This document shows positions 9,669 to 17,734 of a stretch of DNA of 56,292 nt, one piece after another. Under the pieces are notes generated by a model that made no database searches, was not told the origin of the DNA, and saw nothing but the letters and a program-made list of their open reading frames with translations. The translations under genes were made by a program, and so were the position numbers. The DNA is from Eubacteriales Family XIII. Incertae Sedis bacterium (GTDB lineage: Bacteria > Bacillota > Clostridia > Peptostreptococcales > Anaerovoracaceae), in assembly GCA_031277015.1 (NCBI GenBank), contig JAISLZ010000035.1:1-56292 (forward strand), read 5' to 3'. Numbering within the stretch: position 1 is the first letter of the stretch; each line of letters begins with the position of its first letter.

Positions 9669-10208
9669 TCATAGCGCGGCGGTGATGGCAGAGGTGATGG
9701 CGTCAGTGTCCGCGAGGGCGCCCCTGCCGAGGTCGCCGCAGGCGAGGACGGACTCGCGCGGCTCCACGAAGGCGTATCCTAGCTCCGTCAACTTATCGAT
9801 GTTCGCGCGCACTATGGGGTTCCCGTACATGGCGGTGTTCATCGCGGGGCAGACGACGATGCGCTTGCCGTAGCCCGCCGCGGCCATGACCACCGTGGAC
9901 AGCAGGTCGTCGGCTATGCCGCCCGCCACCTTGCCTATGATGTTCGCCGTCGCGGGGGCGATGACGACTATCTCCGCGCCCTTCGCCAGGCCGATGTGTT
10001 CTACGTCGTATTCGGGCACGTCTGCAAAGCTGTCCGTGTAAACGGGGCGCTTCGTGAGCGTGGAGAATGTCAGCGGCGCTACGAACTCGCGGGCATTCCT
10101 CGTCATGACCACGTCCACGGCGTGCCCGTCCTTCGTGAGCCTGTTCGCGATGTCGGCGGCCTTGTACGCCGCGATGCTTCCCGTGACTCCGAGCAGTATG
10201 TTACCCAT
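9669..10208 (-). CDS. coaC: phosphopantothenoylcysteine decarboxylase
   Basis: A 179-residue flavoprotein catalysing FMN-dependent decarboxylation of 4'-phosphopantothenoylcysteine in coenzyme A synthesis. Features: N-terminal LLGVTGSIAAYKA, substrate-binding PAMNTAMY, and ACGDLGRGALAD near the end. It overlaps the 3' end of coaB by 8 bp and has AAGGAGG 8 nt before its ATG inside coaB, so the two are translationally coupled. The split of CoaB and CoaC into two proteins is as in streptococci and some clostridia, unlike the common CoaBC fusion. Confidence 0.93.
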   Translation of the reverse strand: MGNILLGVTGSIAAYKAADIANRLTKDGHAVDVVMTRNAREFVAPLTFSTLTKRPVYTDSFADVPEYDVEHIGLAKGAEIVVIAPATANIIGKVAGGIADDLLSTVVMAAAGYGKRIVVCPAMNTAMYGNPIVRANIDKLTELGYAFVEPRESVLACGDLGRGALADTDAITSAITAAL

Positions 10209-11031
10209 TCCGTCTGCCTCCTTCTACCGCGGCCGCTATCGCCCCCGCTATGGCGTCCTTGCCTTCGTATGTCGTGTAGGCGCCGTCTGCCGCTATCAGA
10301 TGTCCGGTATGGCCGCCGTCCCGCAGGGAATCCATGTCGTTCGCGAGCACGTAGTCGCAGCCGTTGCGCCTCAGCAGATCAAGGCCGACACGGACGAGCT
10401 CCTTCTCGCTCACGCCTGATAGCAGCTTGAACCCCACGAGCATGGCGTCCGGCGCAAGGGACCTGAACATCGAGATGATCTTCGGCGCGCGCTTCAGCAT
10501 GATGAGCAGATCGTCGTGGCCTGAACTGATCTTGCCGCCGGCTGCCGCAGGTGGAGCGTTCATGATGGCGTCCTCTATCGCGCCCGATTCACCTGGGCCG
10601 GACGGCGCCGCGGTGCCGGGTGCGTCGCTCCCAAGGGCCGCACCCTCTGCACGTAGAGCAGGCTCGCCATCGTAAATCATGCTGCTGCGAATCGCAGTTT
10701 CTACGCTCCGTGCGGCCGCCTCTACAGTCGTCACGTTCCTCACTTGGTAGTCGCTGACCGCCATGCTGTGGACTACGGCGTCTATGCGGCGCCCTGAGCA
10801 GACCTCGCGGACGGCCGTCTCCAGAGCTGTCACGTTGTCCGCGTGTATCACGGTGACATCGCTAGCGCGAGGCGTCACGGCATGCCTGTCGCATACGTAG
10901 AATATCTGTGCGCCGCTAGCTGCGACCTTCTCAGCCACGAGCGCGCCGAGCCGCCCCGTGCCAGTGTTCCGAATCGCCCGCACGTCGTCGATCTTCTCCG
11001 TATTGCCTCCGGCTGTGATGAGTACGTTCAT
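10201..11031 (-). CDS. coaB: phosphopantothenate--cysteine ligase
   Basis: A 276-residue monofunctional ligase joining 4'-phosphopantothenate and cysteine. The N-terminal LITAGGNTEKIDDVR and the following NTGTGRLG match the nucleotide-binding signature of the family; the C-terminal half has VGFKLLSGVSE and DYVLANDM. In the middle (about residues 150-180) is an Ala/Gly/Pro-rich insertion of low complexity, not expected in the fold. No Shine-Dalgarno precedes the ATG; instead TGCTATACT ends 6 nt before it, suggesting a leaderless mRNA. First gene of the coaB-coaC operon. Confidence 0.92.
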   Translation of the reverse strand: MNVLITAGGNTEKIDDVRAIRNTGTGRLGALVAEKVAASGAQIFYVCDRHAVTPRASDVTVIHADNVTALETAVREVCSGRRIDAVVHSMAVSDYQVRNVTTVEAAARSVETAIRSSMIYDGEPALRAEGAALGSDAPGTAAPSGPGESGAIEDAIMNAPPAAAGGKISSGHDDLLIMLKRAPKIISMFRSLAPDAMLVGFKLLSGVSEKELVRVGLDLLRRNGCDYVLANDMDSLRDGGHTGHLIAADGAYTTYEGKDAIAGAIAAAVEGGRRNG

Positions 11032-11037
11032 GCAATC

Positions 11038-11046
11038 AGTATAGCA
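11038..11046 (-). promoter_or_regulatory. extended -10 promoter of coaB (leaderless)
   Basis: TGCTATACT on the minus strand (extended -10, TGn-TATACT) with only 6 nt between its end and the coaB ATG. Transcription would start at or next to the A of the start codon. No clear -35. The identical 9-mer at the identical distance precedes the MBOAT gene at 14235. Confidence 0.55.
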
Positions 11047-11058
11047 TATGTGAGCGCT

Positions 11059-12597
11059 CTATCCGAACAGCTCGGCGAGCCGATCCACCTGTTTCTCCGA
11101 GCCGGCGGCCGAAACGTAGTTCAGGAACAGGGCCTCGTTGATGCCGTATGTCTCGATGAGGCTGTTCACGTCGCCTTCATAGTAGCGGAAGTCAACGACT
11201 ATAATCTCGTCGTAGTTCTCCGTCAGGAACGGGATGAACGCATTTGCAAAGCTCTCCTTGAACACGATGAGCTTGCGGCCTGTAGCCACCTGCGTCTTGA
11301 TGTGGATGAGCGGCATATCGCCGCCGGAGAAGGCGAGGTATTTGTTGTTGATCTGAATCTCGTCGGAGCCGCGCACGAGGCTCAGCCCGAAACCGTTCTC
11401 CATATTGGAGTTCTCATATCCCGTCATCTCGTACGGGACGATGGGCGCGTACGCGAGCACATAATCGGGGTTGGCCCGCATATCCGCGTTGCCGCCGATG
11501 GAATTGTAGAAGCTGCCGAGGAAGCCGTCGAGCCTGATGCGCGGATACGAAAGCAGCGCCGTATGCGGCAGCCCGAGCGCCGCGCAGTAGTCTCGGTAGG
11601 CGTAGTAGGCCCCGAGCTGCGTCCAGTGATGGTCTGTACGGAAGTATATGTACTCGTTCGCGTGGGCCCGGAGGCTGTCGTACACGTCGACCTTCACTAC
11701 GTCGTCGTTCAGGCGGCCGTAGATGAACGATATCGCGTCGCGCTGGCTGTCGGACAGATCGCTGTATCTGTCGGGCAGTTTGAACTCGATGTTCGTAGGC
11801 GCGACGAGCGCGGCGGTCCTGACGCGCCCGCGGTACCTTTCTCCAAAGGCGTTGATGATCCCGGCGTACTTCTCGTTGTTCTTCTCCGAAAAACCGTAGA
11901 ACTCCAGGGCCGTATCCCCTATAACGATGACGCCGCCTTCGCGCTTGCCCTCCCCTGTGAGTTTTTCCACGCCGTCTTCCGGGCCAATGCCCGCGCCTGT
12001 GCTAGCGCCAGGGCCGGTGGCGACGGCCGCGCCCGTCGCGGCGGGATCGGCGGCGGCGTCCGGAGGCGACGTTTCCGCGCCGGACTCCCCTGCGACGCCT
12101 GTGTCCGGGCCATCCTGCGGAACATCCGCACCTATGCCCACGCCCTCTTCGCCCTCCATGTCATCCTTGGCCGCGCCCTCATCGCCGCCCGCGGTGTCCA
12201 CGCCGTAGTGTATGCTGACGCCCTTCCCGCCGCCTCCTACCCCGAACAGCGATTTGAAGTCGGATGCCGCCGCGATCATCCGCTCGCGCCACGGGAACGT
12301 GTCCGAATAGTGCCTTGAGAAACCGTCCGTCAGACTGCCGTTCGCCAAGGCCCGTACGGAGAAAACGGGCGCTTTTTCTAGCGGCCTGTTCTCTATCTGC
12401 GATATCCCGGGCTTGGGCATGACGAAACTCAACACTCCCATGGCCGCGAGGGCTAGGACGAAGATGGACAGGGTGAGCGCGGCAGCCGGGCTGTCTTTTA
12501 CGCTTTCGCGAAAGTCGTGTAGCCTATCCGCCGTGAACCGCTTCAAGGCTTCTATCACCCCCGTATTATTTTCTTCTTTAACATCTTTCAGCAACAT
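11059..12597 (-). CDS. DHHW-family membrane-anchored protein (polymer acetylation partner)
   Basis: About 512 residues: a cytoplasmic N-terminus, one membrane segment (about residues 40-62, ALTLSIFVLALAAMGVLSFV) and an extracellular domain with the diagnostic FRTDHHWTQLGAYYAY motif (DHHW family, related to AlgX/AlgJ SGNH-like proteins). Between about residues 140 and 225 lies an acidic Gly/Ala/Pro/Asp-rich linker that looks inserted. It follows the MBOAT gene on the same strand after 141 nt; such pairs transfer acetyl groups to exported polysaccharides. The start is uncertain: ATG at 12597, or TTG three bases upstream; no good Shine-Dalgarno is visible. Confidence 0.85.
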   Translation of the reverse strand: MLLKDVKEENNTGVIEALKRFTADRLHDFRESVKDSPAAALTLSIFVLALAAMGVLSFVMPKPGISQIENRPLEKAPVFSVRALANGSLTDGFSRHYSDTFPWRERMIAAASDFKSLFGVGGGGKGVSIHYGVDTAGGDEGAAKDDMEGEEGVGIGADVPQDGPDTGVAGESGAETSPPDAAADPAATGAAVATGPGASTGAGIGPEDGVEKLTGEGKREGGVIVIGDTALEFYGFSEKNNEKYAGIINAFGERYRGRVRTAALVAPTNIEFKLPDRYSDLSDSQRDAISFIYGRLNDDVVKVDVYDSLRAHANEYIYFRTDHHWTQLGAYYAYRDYCAALGLPHTALLSYPRIRLDGFLGSFYNSIGGNADMRANPDYVLAYAPIVPYEMTGYENSNMENGFGLSLVRGSDEIQINNKYLAFSGGDMPLIHIKTQVATGRKLIVFKESFANAFIPFLTENYDEIIVVDFRYYEGDVNSLIETYGINEALFLNYVSAAGSEKQVDRLAELFG

Positions 12598-12738
12598 CAA
12601 TATTAATACATTTCCATGATCACAACGCCAAGTTTATTTCATATATTTTACCATGCACCACCGCGACTCCCTGTGCACCGGCAGACACTCTCCCTGTCAC
12701 CGCGAACACCATACCAATCCATGTCATGCCCATCGCCG

Positions 12739-14235
12739 TTAGAACCTGAAATAGATGAATGGATTGTAACTGTTGCCCACCAACATGATTGTACTCACGA
12801 ATATCAGGGCGCCCAACCAAACGCATCGGATAGCAAAGATGCACTTCGCCATCGTGCCACCGCGGTATTCAGCTATGCGATAGAGTCGCGACACTGCACG
12901 GCCGATCGGAAGGCAAGCGAAAGCGGCGACGCTCAACAGGAGCAGATTGTTCTTGAGCAGGATCGTAGTCCCTGTGTCCGTGAGCGCACCCGTTCCGAAC
13001 ATACGGCTGACGCACAAGGCGGCGTCCGTGATGTCCGTGAAGTAGAACAACGCCCACCCTATGAGAAATACGAGTACGGTGTAGACGTGTAGCAGGGCGG
13101 TCGGCCATCGCTCCATGTGCTTTCTTAGCCAAATTTTTTCAAAGGCGATGAATCCGAACCAGTAGAGTCCCCACAGTACGAAGTTCCAATTTGCTCCGTG
13201 CCACAGGCCCGTCAATGTCCAGACGATGAATAAATTTCTGTACTGGTGTGTACGTCCGCCACCGAGTGGTATGTAGACATAGTCGCGGAAGAAAGAGCCG
13301 AGCGATATGTGCCACCGCCGCCAGAACTCCGAGGCCGACGCGGCGATGTAGGGGTAGTTGAAGTTCTCCTTGTACTGAAAACCGAATATCCTCCCCATGC
13401 CGATGGCCATGTCCGAGTATGCGGAGAAGTCAAAGTATATCTGGAGCGCGAACATGACCACGCCGAGCCACGCACCGAGCATGCTGAGCTCGCCTAGGCC
13501 GCCGGCGCCGAGCAGGGAGTTTGCAATGTCACCGCAGACATTCGCGAGGATGGCCTTCTTTGCGAGGCCAACGAGGAACCTTTCGACGCCGCGCCCGGCC
13601 TCCTTCAAGTCGGTTGCGCGTTGTTCTATGCTCTCCGCGATGTCACCGTATCTGACTATGGGGCCCGCCACGAGCTGTGGAAACATGGACACGTAGGTCA
13701 GAAGCCTCGGGAACGAACGCTGCGCGGACGCATCGCCGCGGTACACGTCTATCACGTACGACATGACCTGGAAGGTATAGAACGATATGCCTATCGGCAG
13801 GGCAATATCGGGTACGGGCAGATCCACGCGAAACACCGAATTGATCGTGCCGACTAGAAATCCCGTGTATTTGAACACCCCTAGCAAGCCGATATCCACG
13901 GCTATCGCACAGACGAGGAACAGCTTCGTCTTCTGTTTTGCAGCGAGAGCCAGGGACTCCCTTTCCGCCTTTTCCGCTTTGGACATGCGGCCGCGTTTCG
14001 TACGCTTAGGGGGGATGCCGGCGAGCCTCGCTTGCTCTATCCTCAGCGTCAGTGACCAGTTTACTAAGACTGTCGCCAGCATGAGGAACACGTAGATGGG
14101 TTCGCCCCACGCGTAAAACAAAAGGGAAAACGCGATGAGCACACCATTGCGCCATGGGACGTCACTGCGCGCAAAATACATCACCACGCATGCCGGCAAA
14201 AAAACATATAAAAAAAACAGGCTCGAAAATACCAT
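12739..14235 (-). CDS. MBOAT family O-acyltransferase (AlgI/DltB-like)
   Basis: A polytopic membrane protein of about 498 residues. It carries the MBOAT hallmarks FWRRWHISLGSFFRDYVYIPLGG and the catalytic-histidine segment LTGLWHGANWNFVLWG, plus an N-terminal VFSSLFFLYVFLP typical of AlgI-like acyltransferases. It should move acetyl groups across the membrane for O-acetylation of a cell-surface glycan, with the adjacent DHHW protein as extracellular partner. The ATG at 14235 is favoured over an upstream in-frame start at 14277, since TGCTATACT ends 6 nt before it (leaderless) and the protein then begins at the first membrane helix. Confidence 0.92.
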   Translation of the reverse strand: MVFSSLFFLYVFLPACVVMYFARSDVPWRNGVLIAFSLLFYAWGEPIYVFLMLATVLVNWSLTLRIEQARLAGIPPKRTKRGRMSKAEKAERESLALAAKQKTKLFLVCAIAVDIGLLGVFKYTGFLVGTINSVFRVDLPVPDIALPIGISFYTFQVMSYVIDVYRGDASAQRSFPRLLTYVSMFPQLVAGPIVRYGDIAESIEQRATDLKEAGRGVERFLVGLAKKAILANVCGDIANSLLGAGGLGELSMLGAWLGVVMFALQIYFDFSAYSDMAIGMGRIFGFQYKENFNYPYIAASASEFWRRWHISLGSFFRDYVYIPLGGGRTHQYRNLFIVWTLTGLWHGANWNFVLWGLYWFGFIAFEKIWLRKHMERWPTALLHVYTVLVFLIGWALFYFTDITDAALCVSRMFGTGALTDTGTTILLKNNLLLLSVAAFACLPIGRAVSRLYRIAEYRGGTMAKCIFAIRCVWLGALIFVSTIMLVGNSYNPFIYFRF

Positions 14236-14241
14236 TTTATT

Positions 14242-14250
14242 AGTATAGCA
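14242..14250 (-). promoter_or_regulatory. extended -10 promoter of the MBOAT gene (leaderless)
   Basis: TGCTATACT on the minus strand, 6 nt before the MBOAT ATG, the same 9-mer and spacing as upstream of coaB. No Shine-Dalgarno in between and no recognisable -35. Confidence 0.55.
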
Positions 14251-14326
14251 CCAAAATAGCTGTGGATAATTTGCCACGAGTTTGCGGTATGATTAACTCT
14301 ATATGTCAGACGTCTGTGGATAACTT

Positions 14327-14353
14327 TTAGCACTCGATGAATGAGAGTGCTAA
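14327..14353 (+). promoter_or_regulatory. CIRCE operator upstream of clpB
   Basis: A perfect CIRCE: TTAGCACTC, 9-bp spacer, GAGTGCTAA. This is the binding site of the heat-shock repressor HrcA. It lies directly upstream of the clpB -10, so bound HrcA would block RNA polymerase. Confidence 0.95.
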
Positions 14354-14357
14354 TCTG

Positions 14358-14366
14358 TGGTATAAT
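14358..14366 (+). promoter_or_regulatory. extended -10 promoter of clpB
   Basis: TGG-TATAAT (TGn-TATAAT) starts 5 bp after the CIRCE; the -35 position falls inside the operator and is poor, fitting an extended -10 promoter. The leader to clpB is about 95 nt. Confidence 0.75.
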
Positions 14367-14468
14367 ATTAATAGATATATTCAAAGACTATTGCCACACG
14401 GCTGTGGTTTTTCGAGGCATTTATTGATAAAAATACGCAAGAATTGAGATCAAGGAGAATCAGGTTAG

Positions 14469-17045
14469 ATGAATTTTGAAAAGTTTACGCAAAAGGCGCA
14501 GCAGGCGGTATCGGAGAGCCAGCAGATCGCCGTACAGATGGGTCACCAGCAGCTCGAAGGGGAGCATCTGCACCTCGCACTTCTGCTACAGGACGAGGGG
14601 GTCGTGCCTAAAATACTCAAGCTACTCGGCGTGGACGCCTCCAGTATGGTGCGCGAAGTCGAAGCGGAGCTCGAGAAACTGCCTAAGGTCCAGGCGCAGG
14701 GCGGCGGCGACAACCTTTACCCTACGCGCCGGATAGGCAAGATACTTGGCGATGCAGAGAAGATAGCGAAGGGGTTCAACGACGATTTCATCAGCGTTGA
14801 GCACCTTTACCTCGCGCTGATAGACGAGAATGGCACGCCGTCCGCCAAGATGTTTAAGAGCCGTAATATAACTAAGGAAAACTTTCTCGAGGAGCTTACA
14901 AAGATACGAGGCAATCAGCGCATCACGTCCCAAAACCCGGAGGAGGGCTATGAAGCGCTCACAAAGTACGGGCGCGACCTCGTGCAGCTCGCGCGTGAAG
15001 GCAAGCTAGATCCGGTCATCGGCAGGGACGAGGAGATCAGGCATACGATACAGATACTGTCCAGGCGCACGAAGAACAACCCCGTGCTCATCGGTGATCC
15101 GGGCGTGGGCAAGACGGCCGTCGTCGAAGGGCTCGCCCAGCGCATCCTGAACGGCGACGTGCCGGAGAGCTTGAAAGACAGGACGATATTTGCGCTCGAT
15201 ATGGGCGCGCTCATCGCGGGCGCCAAGTTTCGCGGTGAGTTCGAGGAGAGGCTGAAGGCCGTGCTGACCGAGATAGAGCGGTCGAATGGGCAGGTCATAC
15301 TCTTTATCGACGAGATACACAACATCGTCGGCGCGGGCGCAGCAGAAGGCGCCATGGACGCGGGCAACCTGCTCAAGCCCAAACTCGCCCGTGGCGAACT
15401 GCACTGTATAGGCGCGACAACGCTCGACGAGTACCGCAAACATATAGAGAAGGACGCCGCGCTAGAGCGCCGCTTTCAAAAGATACTCGTCGACCAGCCG
15501 AGCGTAGAGGACACCATATCCATACTGCGCGGCCTGAAGGAGCGCTTCGAGATACACCACGGCGTTCGCATCACCGACGCCGCGCTCATCGCGTGCGCCA
15601 CGCTGTCCGACCGTTACATCTCAGATCGCTTCCTGCCGGACAAGGCAATCGACCTCATGGACGAGGCCGCATCGAAGATACGTACGGAGATAGACTCCAT
15701 GCCGGCCGAGCTCGACCAGATAGGCCGCAAGATCATGCAGCTTGAGATCGAAAAGCAGGCCCTCGGTAAGGAAGATGACCAGGGATCGAAGGACCGCCTC
15801 GCAAACATCGAGCAAGAGCTCGCGGGGCTGCGTGAGGAGAACGACTCCATGCGCGCGCAGTGGGAAAATGAAAAGCAGGCCATCGCCAAAGTGAAGGAGA
15901 GCAAGCAAGAGATTGAAGACGTGAAGCTTCGTATAGAGGAGGCTGAACGCGCCTATGACCTCGAAAAGCTCGCTCAATTGAAATATGGTACGCTTCCCGA
16001 ATTGGAAAAGCGGCTTGATGACGCCCGCGAGGCCGCCGATGCGGCTGAAGAACGCAGACTTCTCAAGGAGGAGGTCACTGAGGAGGAAATAGCTGAAGTT
16101 GTCGCGGGTTGGACGGGTATCCCCATCAGCAGGCTCGTCGAGTCCGAGAAGGAGAAACTCCTTCGTCTGCCGGATATACTGCATAGGCGCGTCATCGGCC
16201 AGGACGAGGCTGTGGATGCCGTATCTGAGGCCGTCTTGCGCGCGCGCGCGGGACTCAAGGATGAACGCAAGCCCATCGGATCGTTCATCTTCCTCGGCCC
16301 CACGGGCGTCGGCAAGACCGAACTCGCGAAGGCGCTGTCAGAAGCCCTATTCGATACGGAGAAGAACATGGTCCGCATAGATATGTCGGAGTACATGGAG
16401 AAGCACTCTGTCTCGCGCCTCGTCGGCGCGCCTCCCGGTTACGTCGGATACGAGGAAGGCGGTCAACTGACGGAGGCCGTGAGGCGCAGGCCGTACAGCG
16501 TCATACTCTTCGACGAGATAGAGAAGGCGCACCAGGACGTGTTCAACGTGCTGCTGCAGCTGCTCGATGATGGCAGGCTCACGGACAACCAGGGCCGGAC
16601 AGTGAACTTCAAGAACACAATCATCATCATGACGTCGAACATCGGCAGCCCATATCTCATCGAGAATATAGCGGACGACGGCACGATAACGGATGAGGTC
16701 AAAGAGACGACCATAGACGAGATGAAGAAACACTTCCGCCCCGAGTTCATCAACCGCATCGACGACATCGTTGTGTTCTCGCCGCTGACCGAGGACGACA
16801 TCGTGAAGATCATAGACATAGCCATGGTGGATATCGAGGGCAGGCTCGCGGAAAAAGGCATCAAGGTAGGGTTCACGGACAAGACGAAGCGTTTCATCGC
16901 GAAGGAGACGTACTCGCCCACCTACGGGGCGCGCCCGATCCGGCGCTATCTGCAGAAGAACATCGAGACGCAGATCGCCGCCAAGATCATACGCGGCGAG
17001 CTGAAGGACGGCGACACTTTCACCGTGGACATCGGCGGAGAGTAA
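14469..17045 (+). CDS. clpB: ATP-dependent chaperone ClpB
   Basis: An 858-residue Hsp100 disaggregase that works with DnaK to resolubilise heat-aggregated proteins in the cytoplasm. In order: N-terminal Clp repeats (about 1-150), first AAA+ module with GDPGVGKT and FIDEIHN, the long coiled-coil middle domain (about 410-530, rich in Glu/Lys) that separates ClpB from ClpA/ClpC, and a second AAA+ module with GPTGVGKTE and LFDEIEK. Length is normal. AAGGAG lies 11 nt before the ATG. Control by CIRCE/HrcA is seen directly, whereas CtsR usually governs clp genes in Bacillota. Confidence 0.98.
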   Translation: MNFEKFTQKAQQAVSESQQIAVQMGHQQLEGEHLHLALLLQDEGVVPKILKLLGVDASSMVREVEAELEKLPKVQAQGGGDNLYPTRRIGKILGDAEKIAKGFNDDFISVEHLYLALIDENGTPSAKMFKSRNITKENFLEELTKIRGNQRITSQNPEEGYEALTKYGRDLVQLAREGKLDPVIGRDEEIRHTIQILSRRTKNNPVLIGDPGVGKTAVVEGLAQRILNGDVPESLKDRTIFALDMGALIAGAKFRGEFEERLKAVLTEIERSNGQVILFIDEIHNIVGAGAAEGAMDAGNLLKPKLARGELHCIGATTLDEYRKHIEKDAALERRFQKILVDQPSVEDTISILRGLKERFEIHHGVRITDAALIACATLSDRYISDRFLPDKAIDLMDEAASKIRTEIDSMPAELDQIGRKIMQLEIEKQALGKEDDQGSKDRLANIEQELAGLREENDSMRAQWENEKQAIAKVKESKQEIEDVKLRIEEAERAYDLEKLAQLKYGTLPELEKRLDDAREAADAAEERRLLKEEVTEEEIAEVVAGWTGIPISRLVESEKEKLLRLPDILHRRVIGQDEAVDAVSEAVLRARAGLKDERKPIGSFIFLGPTGVGKTELAKALSEALFDTEKNMVRIDMSEYMEKHSVSRLVGAPPGYVGYEEGGQLTEAVRRRPYSVILFDEIEKAHQDVFNVLLQLLDDGRLTDNQGRTVNFKNTIIIMTSNIGSPYLIENIADDGTITDEVKETTIDEMKKHFRPEFINRIDDIVVFSPLTEDDIVKIIDIAMVDIEGRLAEKGIKVGFTDKTKRFIAKETYSPTYGARPIRRYLQKNIETQIAAKIIRGELKDGDTFTVDIGGE

Positions 17046-17053
17046 GCGTAGAA

Positions 17054-17084
17054 GTTTCCGGGCGGCGATCTGCCGTCCGGAAAC
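17054..17084. terminator. hairpin between convergent clpB and gntR
   Basis: Strong stem-loop: GTTTCCGG (54-61 of this kilobase) pairs with CCGGAAAC, then CGGC/GCCG after one G-T pair, with a 5-nt loop. It fills almost the whole gap between the clpB stop and the gntR stop. On the plus strand a TTTTT run follows 8 nt later; on the minus strand there is no T-tract, so termination is better supported for clpB. Confidence 0.65.
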
Positions 17085-17723
17085 CTACTGCTTTTTCAGC
17101 GCGCGCCGGGACATATTGGCGATGTGTTCGTACATCGCCATAGCAGCCTTTTCCGGATCGCGCTTTTTGACCGCTCTGTATACGCGCTCATGCTCTGATA
17201 ATATCTCGGTGAGGTGCTCGCGGCGATAATCTTTGGTATGGACGCTGAGCTTTAGGTAGATATTGACACGCCGTATCGAAACGAGCAACAGTCGGCTTTT
17301 CGCGGCTGCATAGAGCGCCTCGTGAAAGTCGCGGTTGATCCGCTTCATCCTGCGCAGGTCGCCGCGCTCCGTATAGTGGCGCATGAACTCCATGCTCTCA
17401 TCGAGCCTTTCGAAGTCAACCTTATCGGCACGCTCCGCGGCGTTGCGCGCGGTGATGACCTCGTAGTGTTTCCTTATCTCGAACAGATCGGCCGTGTCCA
17501 CTGCCGACAGCCCCACCACAAATGCTCCCCGGTTTGGAATCGTCTCGACGAGGCCCTCGGCTTCGAGTCTTCCGATAGCTTCTCGCACGGGAGTACGACT
17601 CACTTCGAAGCGAGATGAGAGCTGTTGCTCCGTCAGCTTCGAACCGGGGCGTAGCTCCTCCTTCAATATCTCCTCGCGTATCAGGCTCGTGAGATCTTCG
17701 GAAGTATGCCCTCGCCTATCCAT
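17085..17723 (-). CDS. GntR family transcriptional regulator (FadR/FCD subfamily)
   Basis: A 212-residue regulator. N-terminal winged helix-turn-helix (about 8-75: LTEQQLSSRFEVSRTPVREAIGRLEAEGLVE split over the helices) and a C-terminal all-helical FCD effector domain (about 85-205) with candidate metal-ligand residues in NRDFHEAL. FCD-type regulators sense small carboxylates or sugar acids. It follows the aconitase gene after only 11 nt on the same strand, so both are likely one operon; a TTGTATACAA palindrome upstream of the aconitase gene is the probable operator for autoregulation. Confidence 0.9.
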   Translation of the reverse strand: MDRRGHTSEDLTSLIREEILKEELRPGSKLTEQQLSSRFEVSRTPVREAIGRLEAEGLVETIPNRGAFVVGLSAVDTADLFEIRKHYEVITARNAAERADKVDFERLDESMEFMRHYTERGDLRRMKRINRDFHEALYAAAKSRLLLVSIRRVNIYLKLSVHTKDYRREHLTEILSEHERVYRAVKKRDPEKAAMAMYEHIANMSRRALKKQ

Positions 17724-17734
17724 TTCATCATCAC

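Noticed and set aside
10843-12318. A 491-codon plus-strand frame opposite coaB and the DHHW gene
   Set aside because: Arises from GC-rich third-position bias of the minus-strand genes. The DHHW motif and CoaB signatures lie on the minus strand; the plus-strand product has no recognisable motif.
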